A stretch of DNA of 64,000 nt from Azospirillaceae bacterium (GTDB taxonomy: Bacteria > Pseudomonadota > Alphaproteobacteria > Azospirillales > Azospirillaceae): contig JARLIO010000076.1 in the NCBI GenBank assembly GCA_031291675.1, positions 117,196-181,195 of the forward strand, read 5' to 3'. The number at the start of each line of letters is the position of its first letter. Within the stretch, counting starts at the first letter, position 1. Below, piece by piece: positions 36,401-43,756 of this stretch. Position numbers and translations under genes: made by a program. The notes beneath the pieces are model-generated. The model saw only the letters and a program-made list of their open reading frames with translations, did no database searches and was not told the origin of the DNA.

Positions 36401-36540
36401 TGGTATTACCGGGGTCGAAAGATCGACCTTGGATTGAGTTTAGACTCGTCCGGAATTTTGGACAAGAGATATGCTGCAAAAACAAGCATCGTTGCCGAAC
36501 ATCGATAGATATGCCTAGGCATTGATCATATTGATGATTG
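36322..36540. repeat. Direct repeat bracketing the island, left copy
   Basis: Aligns gaplessly with 40842-41060 at a constant offset of 4520 bases; I count about 34 mismatches in 219 positions. It spans the first codons of the ABC ATPase gene (minus strand), its ribosome binding site region and its upstream region. It contains the perfect palindrome ATGCCTAGGCAT at 36511-36522. Weaker similarity, with gaps, seems to continue to about 36670 (e.g. GCGTTGTGACCATAAAA). Confidence 0.9.
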
Positions 36541-37204
36541 ACAAGGCAAATGGCGGGCGTTGCCCGGGACCGTGGTGGCATGATTGCTGCGGTACCTGGT
36601 CAAGGGCTTGGCAAGCGCAGCCGTTTATCCGCGGGCGGTGGTCATGCAGCGTTGTGACCATAAAACTTGTCGCTGCCGCTCTGGCCAAAAAGAGGGCCCG
36701 CATCCGGGCCATGATCGCGATGGGGGCGGCGTATCGCATCGGCAGAGCGGCCGTGATCGCCTGACCCGGTCGCGCCAGGGCGCAGGCCCCCAGGGTGGAA
36801 GCCCCAGGGTGGAAGCCAGGGTGCAACAAGAGAGCTGTCGGCGATGACAATCGGTCGAGCCGATGATCCGGAGAAGCCGTGTCTTGCATCGGCTTTCAAA
36901 GCCGCTTGTGTGTTTGGGGCTGGATCGCGGAACCCATCCGGGCCAACGATCATTGTGCCGTATCAACGGGTTGGACGCATGATCGCTTTCGTGCCGCCGG
37001 TCAAAATCTGTCGCAAGACTCTTGCCTTCCAGGGGGCGCATATGCGATAAGATGCTTATTTTAAGAAACACAACAAAATAAAGCGGAGATATTACCGCTG
37101 CCCACTCCGGCTCAAGACTTCGAGGACAGGGACGGCCAGGGAATTGGCCGGGTCGGAAGCATTGATATCGTCACGATCATTAACGTCAGGATTGGATTTA
37201 TGCC
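36541..37204. other. Intergenic region at the left end of the accessory island
   Basis: About 660 bp with no convincing gene; overlapping short frames on both strands have no family features. It holds a 14-bp tandem duplication (CCCCAGGGTGGAAG at 36788-36801 and 36802-36815). At 37060-37095 a segment ACAACAAAATAAAGCGGAGATATTACCGC resembles the 3' end of dispersed repeat family 2 and may be a decayed copy. Confidence 0.45.
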
Positions 37205-37753
37205 ATGGCGATCGTGCCTCGCATCGAAGCAACCCGGATCCTTGTTTTCGGGGGAATTCCCCTGTTCCTGATCGCCATTGCGACAATGGGGTTGCAAGCT
37301 GGCCGCTATGACTCCGGTCATACTGTCGTCGTTCGGCTCGGGGAAACCTTCTTGCCGACTGACGGCGGCGATCAGAGCTTATCCCCCTTGCAACGCGGTT
37401 GGTGTCAACCGGAAAGCTGGGGTGTCTGGAGTTGCGACAAAGAAACCGCACTGGCGTTTCGTTTGCCGCCACTGGCGCGGGATCTGAGGCTTCGCATCAA
37501 TATGGTGCCGGCTCCCACCACGATTCAGCCTCTTGAAATTTTCGTAAATGGTTACAGACTGGCCCGATTCGCGGTTGCCGACGATCGGGCTTATGAGGTT
37601 GGCATTCCCAAAGACATTGCCGATTCGGCGCTGCCGATGTCGGTGGAATTCTCAATTCCGAATGCGATCGTTCCGGCCAAGGCCGGCTTGAGCGCCGATA
37701 CGCGGAAAATTGGTATCGGTCTTCGATCAATCACTCTCAGCATGAAGCCATAG
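37205..37753 (+). CDS. Membrane-anchored DUF7024-like protein (hypothetical)
   Basis: A 182-residue protein with one N-terminal membrane segment (ILVFGGIPLFLIAIATMGLQ) and an external domain. The external domain has GWCQPESWGVWSCDKETALAFRLP followed by beta-strands LRLRINMVP and LEIFVNGYRLARFAV. The pattern W-x-x-PE-x-WG-x-WS is that of the DUF7024-like beta-sandwich found on or near membrane glycosyltransferases and acyltransferases in alphaproteobacteria. The gene lies just upstream of the acyltransferase/GT39 frame and may act with it in surface glycan modification. Family naming is from memory of the motif and should be tested by a profile search. Confidence 0.6.
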   Translation: MAIVPRIEATRILVFGGIPLFLIAIATMGLQAGRYDSGHTVVVRLGETFLPTDGGDQSLSPLQRGWCQPESWGVWSCDKETALAFRLPPLARDLRLRINMVPAPTTIQPLEIFVNGYRLARFAVADDRAYEVGIPKDIADSALPMSVEFSIPNAIVPAKAGLSADTRKIGIGLRSITLSMKP

Positions 37754-37830
37754 GCGTCATGGCGAGAGTGCTATTTCGCTGATGACGCCAGCTGCAATGG
37801 AAACGCACGGACATTCTTGATGGTGTCGCA

Positions 37831-39216
37831 ATGTTGATTCGTTCAGGCCATAAAGACTATGAAATTGGCGTCTTGTCGGCGATTTCGGTAATTTTGATAA
37901 TTGTTTCTTATTTTGACCATCTCTTCGGTTACGTAAATAATTGGCATTTGTCATTCAGCGATACCGGAATTGGGGTGGATTTATTTTTCGCCATTACCGG
38001 ATATCTTTCATCAAAATCGATATTCGAAAACGACAAATCGCAAGGAAATTCTTCCAGGTATTATCAAATATCAAGCATCTCAATGCTGATGAGTGGATCA
38101 TTATTATATGGATACACTTTATATCATTACGACGCTTCGCTCATTTTTGAGAAGATTTCCGTGATATGCGCCTGTATCGCACTGTTTTATAAATATCGGT
38201 TTGTCATGATTGCTTCCTTCTTTGGCGTCGTGCTGTTGTTCGTCATTGACGGCAACGGCGGATCCTGGTTTTGGCTTTTCCGAACAGAGGCTTTGGCGTG
38301 GGGCATCCTGGTCTTTGTGTTGAAACAAATCGTCTGGTCGGAACGCATTGCGAAACGTTGGCCGCTCCAGCGAACGTCAATCCTTATCTATACGATCGCG
38401 CTTATTCTATTTTCGATCGGGCATTGGCTCCCTGCCTCAGCGGAGGGATTGATTGCCCACCGTGAACTGATTGCCGCGGGCAGCGGTCTGGCGGTTTTCG
38501 CTGCCAGCCTTGGTGGATTTTCCCGGGGGACCACGATCGGATCAAGACTATTTTTCTGGATTGGGCGGCGATCCTATTCGGTATACCTGATTCAGACAAT
38601 CGTATTTCATCTCATTGACAGGTATATCCAGCAACAGAATGACATGATGATTTCAGGAAATGACTATCAATATGTCATGGAATTAGTTATTTCTGCCGCA
38701 GTCACAATGGCCATCGCAGATCTTGTTCATCGATTTATCGAAAGTTTCGTGAATATTTTCAACAGAAAAATATTGAGCGGCAATGGTGACGTAGAATTGG
38801 CCAGGACTCGGTCGGAAGTGGATGAAACAGCGTCTGTTATGACCCGTTTGGGATATTGTGGTTCGTTATTGACAAAAAAAATCAAGGATGCCGCGCCAAT
38901 TGTCCTGGGCGGACTCGTCATAATGTCGGTTTTGTTTCCACGGATTGGCGTGCTTGGCGGGCTCCCGGGGACCGATGAGGGTTTCTATGCTTATCGTTCG
39001 CAGAGCATTGCCGTCAGCCTGGCCCACATGGGCAAGGCGTACCGGCCTCGGGCCCTCTGGCACTTTATTCGGCCTTGCTGTCTTGGGTTTTCGCCGGAGA
39101 TTGGAATCCAATCCTGCTTTTGCGTTTCGTCGACATGCTCGTGGCCATTGCCTGTGCCTGGCTGCTCTATCGCATTTTATCCCGGGAAAGCGGCAGCAAA
39201 ACGGCTGGGGCCTTGA
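37831..39216 (+). CDS. Acyltransferase-3 domain protein, N-terminal part of a frameshifted fusion
   Basis: The first ~330 residues are an integral-membrane acyltransferase-3 (OafA-like) domain: ISVILIIVSYFDHLF, then GIGVDLFFAITGYLSSKSIF, many hydrophobic helices, FFWIGRRSYSVYLIQTIVFH and a closing HRFIESF. These enzymes O-acylate surface sugars. After a linker a new membrane segment and the GT39-like motif GGLPGTDEGFYAYRSQSIAV follow in the same frame. The frame then leaves the homology at MGK (39036), where a missing G switches it to the next reading frame; residues beyond (AYRPRALWHF...) are out of frame. The acyltransferase part is AT-rich (22 G+C in 60 bases at 38041-38100), unlike the flanking chromosome. 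Confidence 0.7.
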   Translation: MLIRSGHKDYEIGVLSAISVILIIVSYFDHLFGYVNNWHLSFSDTGIGVDLFFAITGYLSSKSIFENDKSQGNSSRYYQISSISMLMSGSLLYGYTLYHYDASLIFEKISVICACIALFYKYRFVMIASFFGVVLLFVIDGNGGSWFWLFRTEALAWGILVFVLKQIVWSERIAKRWPLQRTSILIYTIALILFSIGHWLPASAEGLIAHRELIAAGSGLAVFAASLGGFSRGTTIGSRLFFWIGRRSYSVYLIQTIVFHLIDRYIQQQNDMMISGNDYQYVMELVISAAVTMAIADLVHRFIESFVNIFNRKILSGNGDVELARTRSEVDETASVMTRLGYCGSLLTKKIKDAAPIVLGGLVIMSVLFPRIGVLGGLPGTDEGFYAYRSQSIAVSLAHMGKAYRPRALWHFIRPCCLGFSPEIGIQSCFCVSSTCSWPLPVPGCSIAFYPGKAAAKRLGP

Positions 39217-40448
39217 TTGCCGCCGCTACCATGTTTGGCATGAATCAACCTGTGTTTATTCAGAGCGGATTCAAGAACAGCATCATTGCCGGTTTTGTCG
39301 CTCTGCTGATGGCGATGGCGTTTTCAACGGCTGCGGACGTGCCGGCAACGCGGAAATGGTGGATTTGCGGCGCTTTGGTGGCGCTGGCGATTCTGCTGCG
39401 GGAAACCCTGCTCTATTTCACGGTGATCGGTGCGATCGCGGTCCTCGTGTCGGCCGGTTGGCGACATTGTCTGCGCTTCGTCGGCGGCGGCCTCATTGCC
39501 GGGGTTGTGATCCTCGGGATCGGCATTCTGCTGCGGGGCGGACTCGACAGCCTGCTTGCCGGCTATAATGAGCTCGGCATCCATCTGGCCAATCTCGCCG
39601 ACAAGCGCTGGGCCTATTTCCTGACGCACGGTTCCGATGCCGTCAAGGAATTCAAACCGTTGATTGTCTTCGGCGCCTTGGGATTCGCCACGATCCTTGC
39701 GGTCTGGGTCGACCGGGCGATCCCTCGGCATTTCGGACGTTACGGGTTCTGGCTGGCCGTTGCCGTTGTGCCTCTGATGGAACCGGCACTGAAAGTCGCG
39801 ATGCCTTACCACTTTTCGGTGTGTCTGTTCGGATTGGCCGGAATGACGGCACTGGGCTGGAAAACCACGGCGTCTCTGCCGGGTGAGGCAAGACTCGGGT
39901 TGGCACTGTGCGGCGTGGCGCTCTTCATTCCTTCGACCATCCCGAAAATCGATCGGCTGCTGAACGGTTTTCCTCAGACTGTGGCCAACCTGGCTGCCTT
40001 CGATAAACGGGCTTGGCCTCAACGGTCGATAGAAAGCAGTCATTACCTGATGACCGCGAAGGCCATAGGCCAATTCGCCACACCGGATAGTTCCCTGAGT
40101 GTCAGCGGTGCCTCTTATGTGCTGTTTCCGCTGACCGGACTCCGACCCCGTTCCAATCCTTTGGCAAATCTGAGCGATTATTTGGGAATGGCGAATGGGA
40201 GCAGCGCGGCGTTGGAACGCGGCATCCGATCCTGTCCCCCCGATATCGTCGTCACGGTCGCCGGGCCGGACCAGCCGGGAAGTGAAATTGTTGCCCGCGT
40301 CATCCAGAACATGCCCGAATACGAAAAGGTGGCGACGGTTCCCTTTACGCCGTCCCTACACTATGGATTTCTGGCCAGCGCGATCTACCGGCGGATTTCC
40401 CCTGATCCGGGCTGCAATCCGCCAGTCGCCGGATCCACGATGTTTTGA
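39075..40448 (+). CDS. GT39-like membrane glycosyltransferase, C-terminal part of a frameshifted fusion
   Basis: A 457-residue membrane frame with about nine hydrophobic helices (LLRFVDMLVAIACAWLLYRI, IIAGFVALLMAMAF, FVGGGLIAGVVILGIGILLR and more) and a soluble C-terminal domain (about 310-440). It is the continuation of the upstream frame: reading the +1-shifted frame from 39037 gives GVPASGPLALYSALLSWVFA and joins the Asp-Glu motif (GTDEGFY) expected near the N-terminus of lipid-linked sugar transferases. Alone it lacks that catalytic motif, so the ATG at 39075 is probably not a real start. This half is more GC-rich than the acyltransferase half. Confidence 0.65.
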   Translation: MLSWVFAGDWNPILLLRFVDMLVAIACAWLLYRILSRESGSKTAGALIAAATMFGMNQPVFIQSGFKNSIIAGFVALLMAMAFSTAADVPATRKWWICGALVALAILLRETLLYFTVIGAIAVLVSAGWRHCLRFVGGGLIAGVVILGIGILLRGGLDSLLAGYNELGIHLANLADKRWAYFLTHGSDAVKEFKPLIVFGALGFATILAVWVDRAIPRHFGRYGFWLAVAVVPLMEPALKVAMPYHFSVCLFGLAGMTALGWKTTASLPGEARLGLALCGVALFIPSTIPKIDRLLNGFPQTVANLAAFDKRAWPQRSIESSHYLMTAKAIGQFATPDSSLSVSGASYVLFPLTGLRPRSNPLANLSDYLGMANGSSAALERGIRSCPPDIVVTVAGPDQPGSEIVARVIQNMPEYEKVATVPFTPSLHYGFLASAIYRRISPDPGCNPPVAGSTMF

Positions 40449-40558
40449 AATCATGATCGATCAACCCATTTCAATCAAAATGATTGGCGAATATCTTCGT
40501 GGCTCATGTGCCGCAAATTGGCGGAACACATGATAGCAACAGAAACAACGACTTTGGC

Positions 40559-40841
40559 GTGAAAGACGATGGCATGCCGGTCCATTCATCGGTCACTCTT
40601 GGGAAGAGTCCGCGAATTTTTCAAGCATAGTGAGCAAATTTATACGGATGCAGCATCGGTGCCGGCACTTGAATTGGGCTGTTTGCGGAAGTCCCGGTCA
40701 ATGCTCTCGTCGGGGCGCGCTGCAAGAATTCAGTTACACAGTTTCGTCTGCGAGGGCGTCACCATCGAAGATGGCGTGTAAGTCGGCCACGGCGTGATGC
40801 TTGCCAACGATCACGATCCTCGGGCAGATGACGACTGTCAG
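40559..40841 (+). pseudogene. Decayed hexapeptide-repeat sugar N-acetyltransferase
   Basis: Fragments in different frames match the left-handed beta-helix acetyltransferases of the WlbB/FdtC type: MPVHSSVTLGKSPRIF near 40572-40620, NALVGARC near 40698, then RIQLHSFVCEGVTIEDGV (frame of 40569), a TAA stop at 40779-40781, and in the same frame VGHGVMLANDHDPRADDDC. Intact homologues read ...CEGVTIEDGVFVGHGVMF.ND.yPRA. At least one frameshift (near 40715), one nonsense codon and truncation at about 40840, exactly where the duplicated ATPase fragment begins, make this a pseudogene. Such enzymes N-acetylate amino-sugars for O-antigen. Confidence 0.7.
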
Positions 40842-41060
40842 AGCTTTTTAAGACACGCGCAAAGCGAACCAAGGTCGTCGACATTGCTGTCGCGGCGCTC
40901 GCCACCGCGTGATCTTCTACTGGTATTCACGGGGTGATAAGATCGACCTTGAATTGAATTTGGACTCATCCGGAATTTTGGACAGGAGATAGGCTGTAGA
41001 AACAAGCATCATTAACGAATATCGATGGATATGCCCAGGCATTGGTCATATTGATGACTG
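40842..41060. repeat. Direct repeat bracketing the island, right copy (ATPase gene 5' fragment)
   Basis: Right copy of the repeat at 36322-36540, offset 4520 bp. On the minus strand it still reads VASAATAMSTTLVRFARVLKS, matching VASVATATSETLVRFARVQKS of the intact PotA-like protein, then ends. Differences preserve the frame in that stretch, so it looks like the 5' end and promoter of a second, diverged ATPase gene whose body is lost. The palindrome has one change (ATGCCCAGGCAT, 41031-41042). Confidence 0.85.
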
Positions 41061-41427
41061 ACGAGGTCGGCATGGGGCTCACCTCGGGCAGAGCAGGCGG
41101 GATTGGTGCGGCAGCCGTCAAGGGATCAGCAAGAGGTAGCGGCGCGGCCGGCAAACGGGTCCTTTCATCGGGCGCGAAAGCAATACAACGTTGTAACAAT
41201 GAAATAGTCTTTCGCACCGAAAGACCGACCGGTCTAAAGGTCTCTGCTTCGAAAAACAATATGTTGAAACGGCAGCCTGTTTTCCTATATTGCTTCCAGC
41301 AAGAGTCGAATCGGACCGCCTCTCAAGGAATCGGAATTCAGTGAAAAATGGTGCCTCAGCCATTTTTCGTGTGATTTCGATTGACCGCGCGTTATCTCAC
41401 GAAATCCCATCAAAAAGGGCGCAAAAC
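41061..41427. other. Intergenic region upstream of the small secreted protein
   Basis: About 365 bp. The first 150 bases may extend the duplication with gaps (GTCAAGGGATCAGCAAGAG and AACGTTGTAACAATGAAAT resemble 36600-36665). Short open frames on both strands show no family features. The part after 41250 is AT-rich and should hold the promoter of the next gene. Confidence 0.4.
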
Positions 41428-41805
41428 ATGACAAAAATCGCGAGTGCGTTGGCTACAATCACCATGATCGGGTTGATGATTGTTGGTGGATCGGCCTGGG
41501 CGGCCGCAAAGCAGGATTTTACCCTGGTTAACAAGACGGGATATGTCATTTCAAAAGTCTATGTCTCACCGAGCGACAGCGATGATTGGGAGGAAGACGT
41601 CCTGGGCCGTGATATTCTCAATGACGGTGAGGATGTTGATATTTCTTTTCATCGTGACACGACAGGCTGCAAATGGGATCTCAAGGTCACGTACAAGATC
41701 GACAACAGTTCTGTCGTTTGGAAGGGATTTAATATTTGCGATATAACGAAGATTTCGATCTTCTATGACGCAAACGGCGACAAGACGAGCGCGACAACCG
41801 AGTGA
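41428..41805 (+). CDS. Small secreted protein of unknown function
   Basis: A 125-residue protein. ATG 41428 is preceded by AAAAAGGGCGC and opens a signal peptide (ALATITMIGLMIVGGSAWAA). The mature part reads DFTLVNKTGYVISKVYVSPS, DSDDWEEDVLGRDILNDGED, then CKWDLKVTY, WKGFNICDI and KISIFYD: a small beta-rich, acidic domain with two Cys. It matches a widespread family of short exported proteins (T-G-x-x-I-x-x-x-YVSPS ... DW..D.LG) that is often mis-named in databases; function is unknown. Base composition is lower in GC than the chromosome. Confidence 0.75.
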   Translation: MTKIASALATITMIGLMIVGGSAWAAAKQDFTLVNKTGYVISKVYVSPSDSDDWEEDVLGRDILNDGEDVDISFHRDTTGCKWDLKVTYKIDNSSVVWKGFNICDITKISIFYDANGDKTSATTE

Positions 41806-41895
41806 GTCCTTGTTTCGGCCGTTCGAATGCGGCCGAATGGGGATGGATTGAGGGCGTTCGTCGCGATACCAGAGTTGCCTGCCCGACGATGACGT

Positions 41896-41933
41896 CCGGC
41901 GCCCCGAAGCATATTTCGTTTCGGGGTCGCCGG
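41896..41933 (+). terminator. Hairpin after the small secreted protein
   Basis: CCGGCGCCCCGAA (41896-41908) pairs with TTCGGGGTCGCCGG (41920-41933) with one bulged base. No T-tract; about 90 bases after the stop codon. Confidence 0.45.
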
Positions 41934-42145
41934 GCGGCATCGTATCTTTACGCCGACCCCTTGGGTATTGCCGTGGTGACGGTGCGGTGACGCGCGATAG
42001 GGTGTTGCCGATATGCCGCAACGCCAGCGGCGCGATCGCTCGCCCGGGTGCATTGCAATGTCGGCCGTCCTATCTGGAAAAATGGCGGCCGATTCGGGCA
42101 CGGTGCCGGGATTGCGCATGCAGGCTGTCGGATAAGGCAAGGGTG

Positions 42146-42970
42146 ATGCCGGGTCTCTCCTGGTTCATGAAACAAAAGAAGCGCGACCGGATTTCGATCC
42201 TGGGCGGTATCGTCGTGGCGGTGCTGGCCTTGGCGGTGGTCTCGGTCGCGGTGAAGGCGTCACCGTCGTTGGTCGATGATTCGGCCCTGATTTATGATGA
42301 CGGTCTGCGCGTGGCGCTGGGAAACGGCTCCCCTGCCGGACGCCTGACGACGGGGCCGGTGGATCGTCATCTTCCGGTTCTGTCGCGCTTTGTCCCTGGC
42401 GGCCATATCATCGTGGCAGCCTGCCCCGGCTTTATCGACGCGGCCCGCAACGGGGAGGTGCAGCCGGAATGGGCTTCGATTCCCGGGGCGCGGCGCTATG
42501 CCGATTGCCTGGCGCTGACGGTGCTGGGTTTCGCGCGACGGCCCCGGCAGTTTCTGGCGCCGGGCGATGGTTTGGGGCGGGTCCTGGCCGAGCGGCTGGT
42601 GCTGTCCTCGCTGGCCGAGGCGACGCTTGGCTTCATTCCCTCCGGTGCCTTGGCCGGTGCCTTGGCGGGCGCGGGCGAACAGACCGCGATTGCGCGGCCC
42701 GATACCGTGGTCCAGGCGCGCGCGGTCGAGGTGACCATCGGTGCGGCGCGGTGGCGGCTGGAGGTTGCCGCCTCGGCGGATGTGCGCGAACTCGGGCTTG
42801 AGGATCTGGTTGTCAAGGTCAGCCGCATCGACGATCGTGAAGCCGCGGTTGGTTACGCCGTGATCATCGACGATGGCGCGGGCGCTTTGCGCGGCATGCC
42901 GGTCAGCCGGGTGCTGGCCATCGAAGGCAGCGGGTTCGGCACCAACCAGCCGATCCCGCAGATTGACTAG
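42146..42970 (+). CDS. Membrane-anchored protein of unknown function
   Basis: A 274-residue protein from ATG 42146 (GGGTG upstream; ATG 42167 is the alternative). A single N-terminal helix (ISILGGIVVAVLALAVVSVAV) suggests a periplasmic protein with a short cytoplasmic basic head. The external part is rich in Ala/Gly/Val with PGGHIIVAACPGFID and ALAGALAGAGEQTAIARPDTV; no recognised motif. The two Cys (in AACPGF and ADCLAL) could pair. Its stop codon TAG is the first three bases of a family 2 dispersed repeat. High GC matches the chromosome rather than the island. Confidence 0.65.
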   Translation: MPGLSWFMKQKKRDRISILGGIVVAVLALAVVSVAVKASPSLVDDSALIYDDGLRVALGNGSPAGRLTTGPVDRHLPVLSRFVPGGHIIVAACPGFIDAARNGEVQPEWASIPGARRYADCLALTVLGFARRPRQFLAPGDGLGRVLAERLVLSSLAEATLGFIPSGALAGALAGAGEQTAIARPDTVVQARAVEVTIGAARWRLEVAASADVRELGLEDLVVKVSRIDDREAAVGYAVIIDDGAGALRGMPVSRVLAIEGSGFGTNQPIPQID

Positions 42971-43030
42971 AGCGCTTCCCGACCAAGGGGGCAGCGCTTG
43001 GGCGTAGAAAATGCGACAAAATAAAGCTCA
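42968..43030 (+). repeat. Dispersed hairpin repeat, family 2, copy B
   Basis: TAGAGCGCTTCCCGACCAAG ... GGGCGTAGAAAATGCGACAA aligns with the minus strand of 17946-18010 (roughly three quarters of positions identical by eye, with the last 25 bases nearly identical). The TAG of the preceding gene is the repeat's first codon. Hairpin arms differ from copy A: here CCAAG/CTTGG is the better stem. Confidence 0.8.
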
Positions 43031-43214
43031 AATATCGCCTCAGAGTGGTTGTGACTCTTTGGGCGAGACTGCGTTGGTCGGAATTGGACAGGCCTGCGCC
43101 ATTATTCGGCGAGCGGTTGGATTACGGTCGACAGGAAGCGGTTGAGGCGCTCGAACCCCGCAAGACGTCGCGCTGGCCGCGAGATTGAGGTGCGCGGTCA
43201 CGGGTTCGGCGCCA

Positions 43215-43756
43215 TCAATCCGGCCAAACCCAGTAATGTTGCTGGTATCGATTGTCGTTGAAGAATTCATAGTCAGCGTTTTGGCTCTGAAATCCGTGAT
43301 CCAGGCTTGCCGCCTCGATCGCGACCAGGACCGGCCCCAGGGGCGCCGCCAAATCCGGAACTAAACCCGAAATTGGTGCTGTGCCACCCAGAAAGTCGAG
43401 CTGGCGGTAGGCATCCTGTACCATCGATATCCCCGCGGCCAGACGATTGGCCCGATGATCGGGTGCTTGCTGCTGCAACCGGCTCAGCAGCGCCGCCGCG
43501 AGGTCGACATCGGTACTGGGCATATCGAAATAGCTCTTGCGGTGGTTGAGCGCGATATCAATCAATCGAGCAATTTGCCCGGGCGACCGGCCGGTGACCA
43601 AAGTCGCAATGCCAGCCGGTGATCGTGGCAGGTACCAAGCACGGAGATCTTTGACCTCAACGAGCGCACTTCCTGTCGTTCGTGCCTCTGGATAGTTAAG
43701 ATATTCTCCTAATACGTCGTCGAGCGTGTGAACGCAAAGACTCGGGGCGGACCATC
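43215..43756 (-). pseudogene. C-terminal remnant of a GT4-type glycosyltransferase
   Basis: The open part on this frame runs from a stop near 43757 to 43215. It reads CVHTLDDVLGEYLNYPEART, then GSALVEVKDLRAWYLPRSPA, GIATLV and PGQIARLIDIALNHRKSYFD, which looks like the second Rossmann half of a GT4 glycosyltransferase. The only in-frame start (TTG 43601) would cut it in two. It overlaps the end of the upstream glycosyltransferase frame by about 60 bases in another frame, so a single frameshift near 43735 separates the two halves. Confidence 0.6.

Noticed and set aside
36515..36889. Short ORFs on both strands in the left repeat region
   Set aside because: Not conserved between the two repeat copies beyond their first few codons, so selection for these frames is unlikely.
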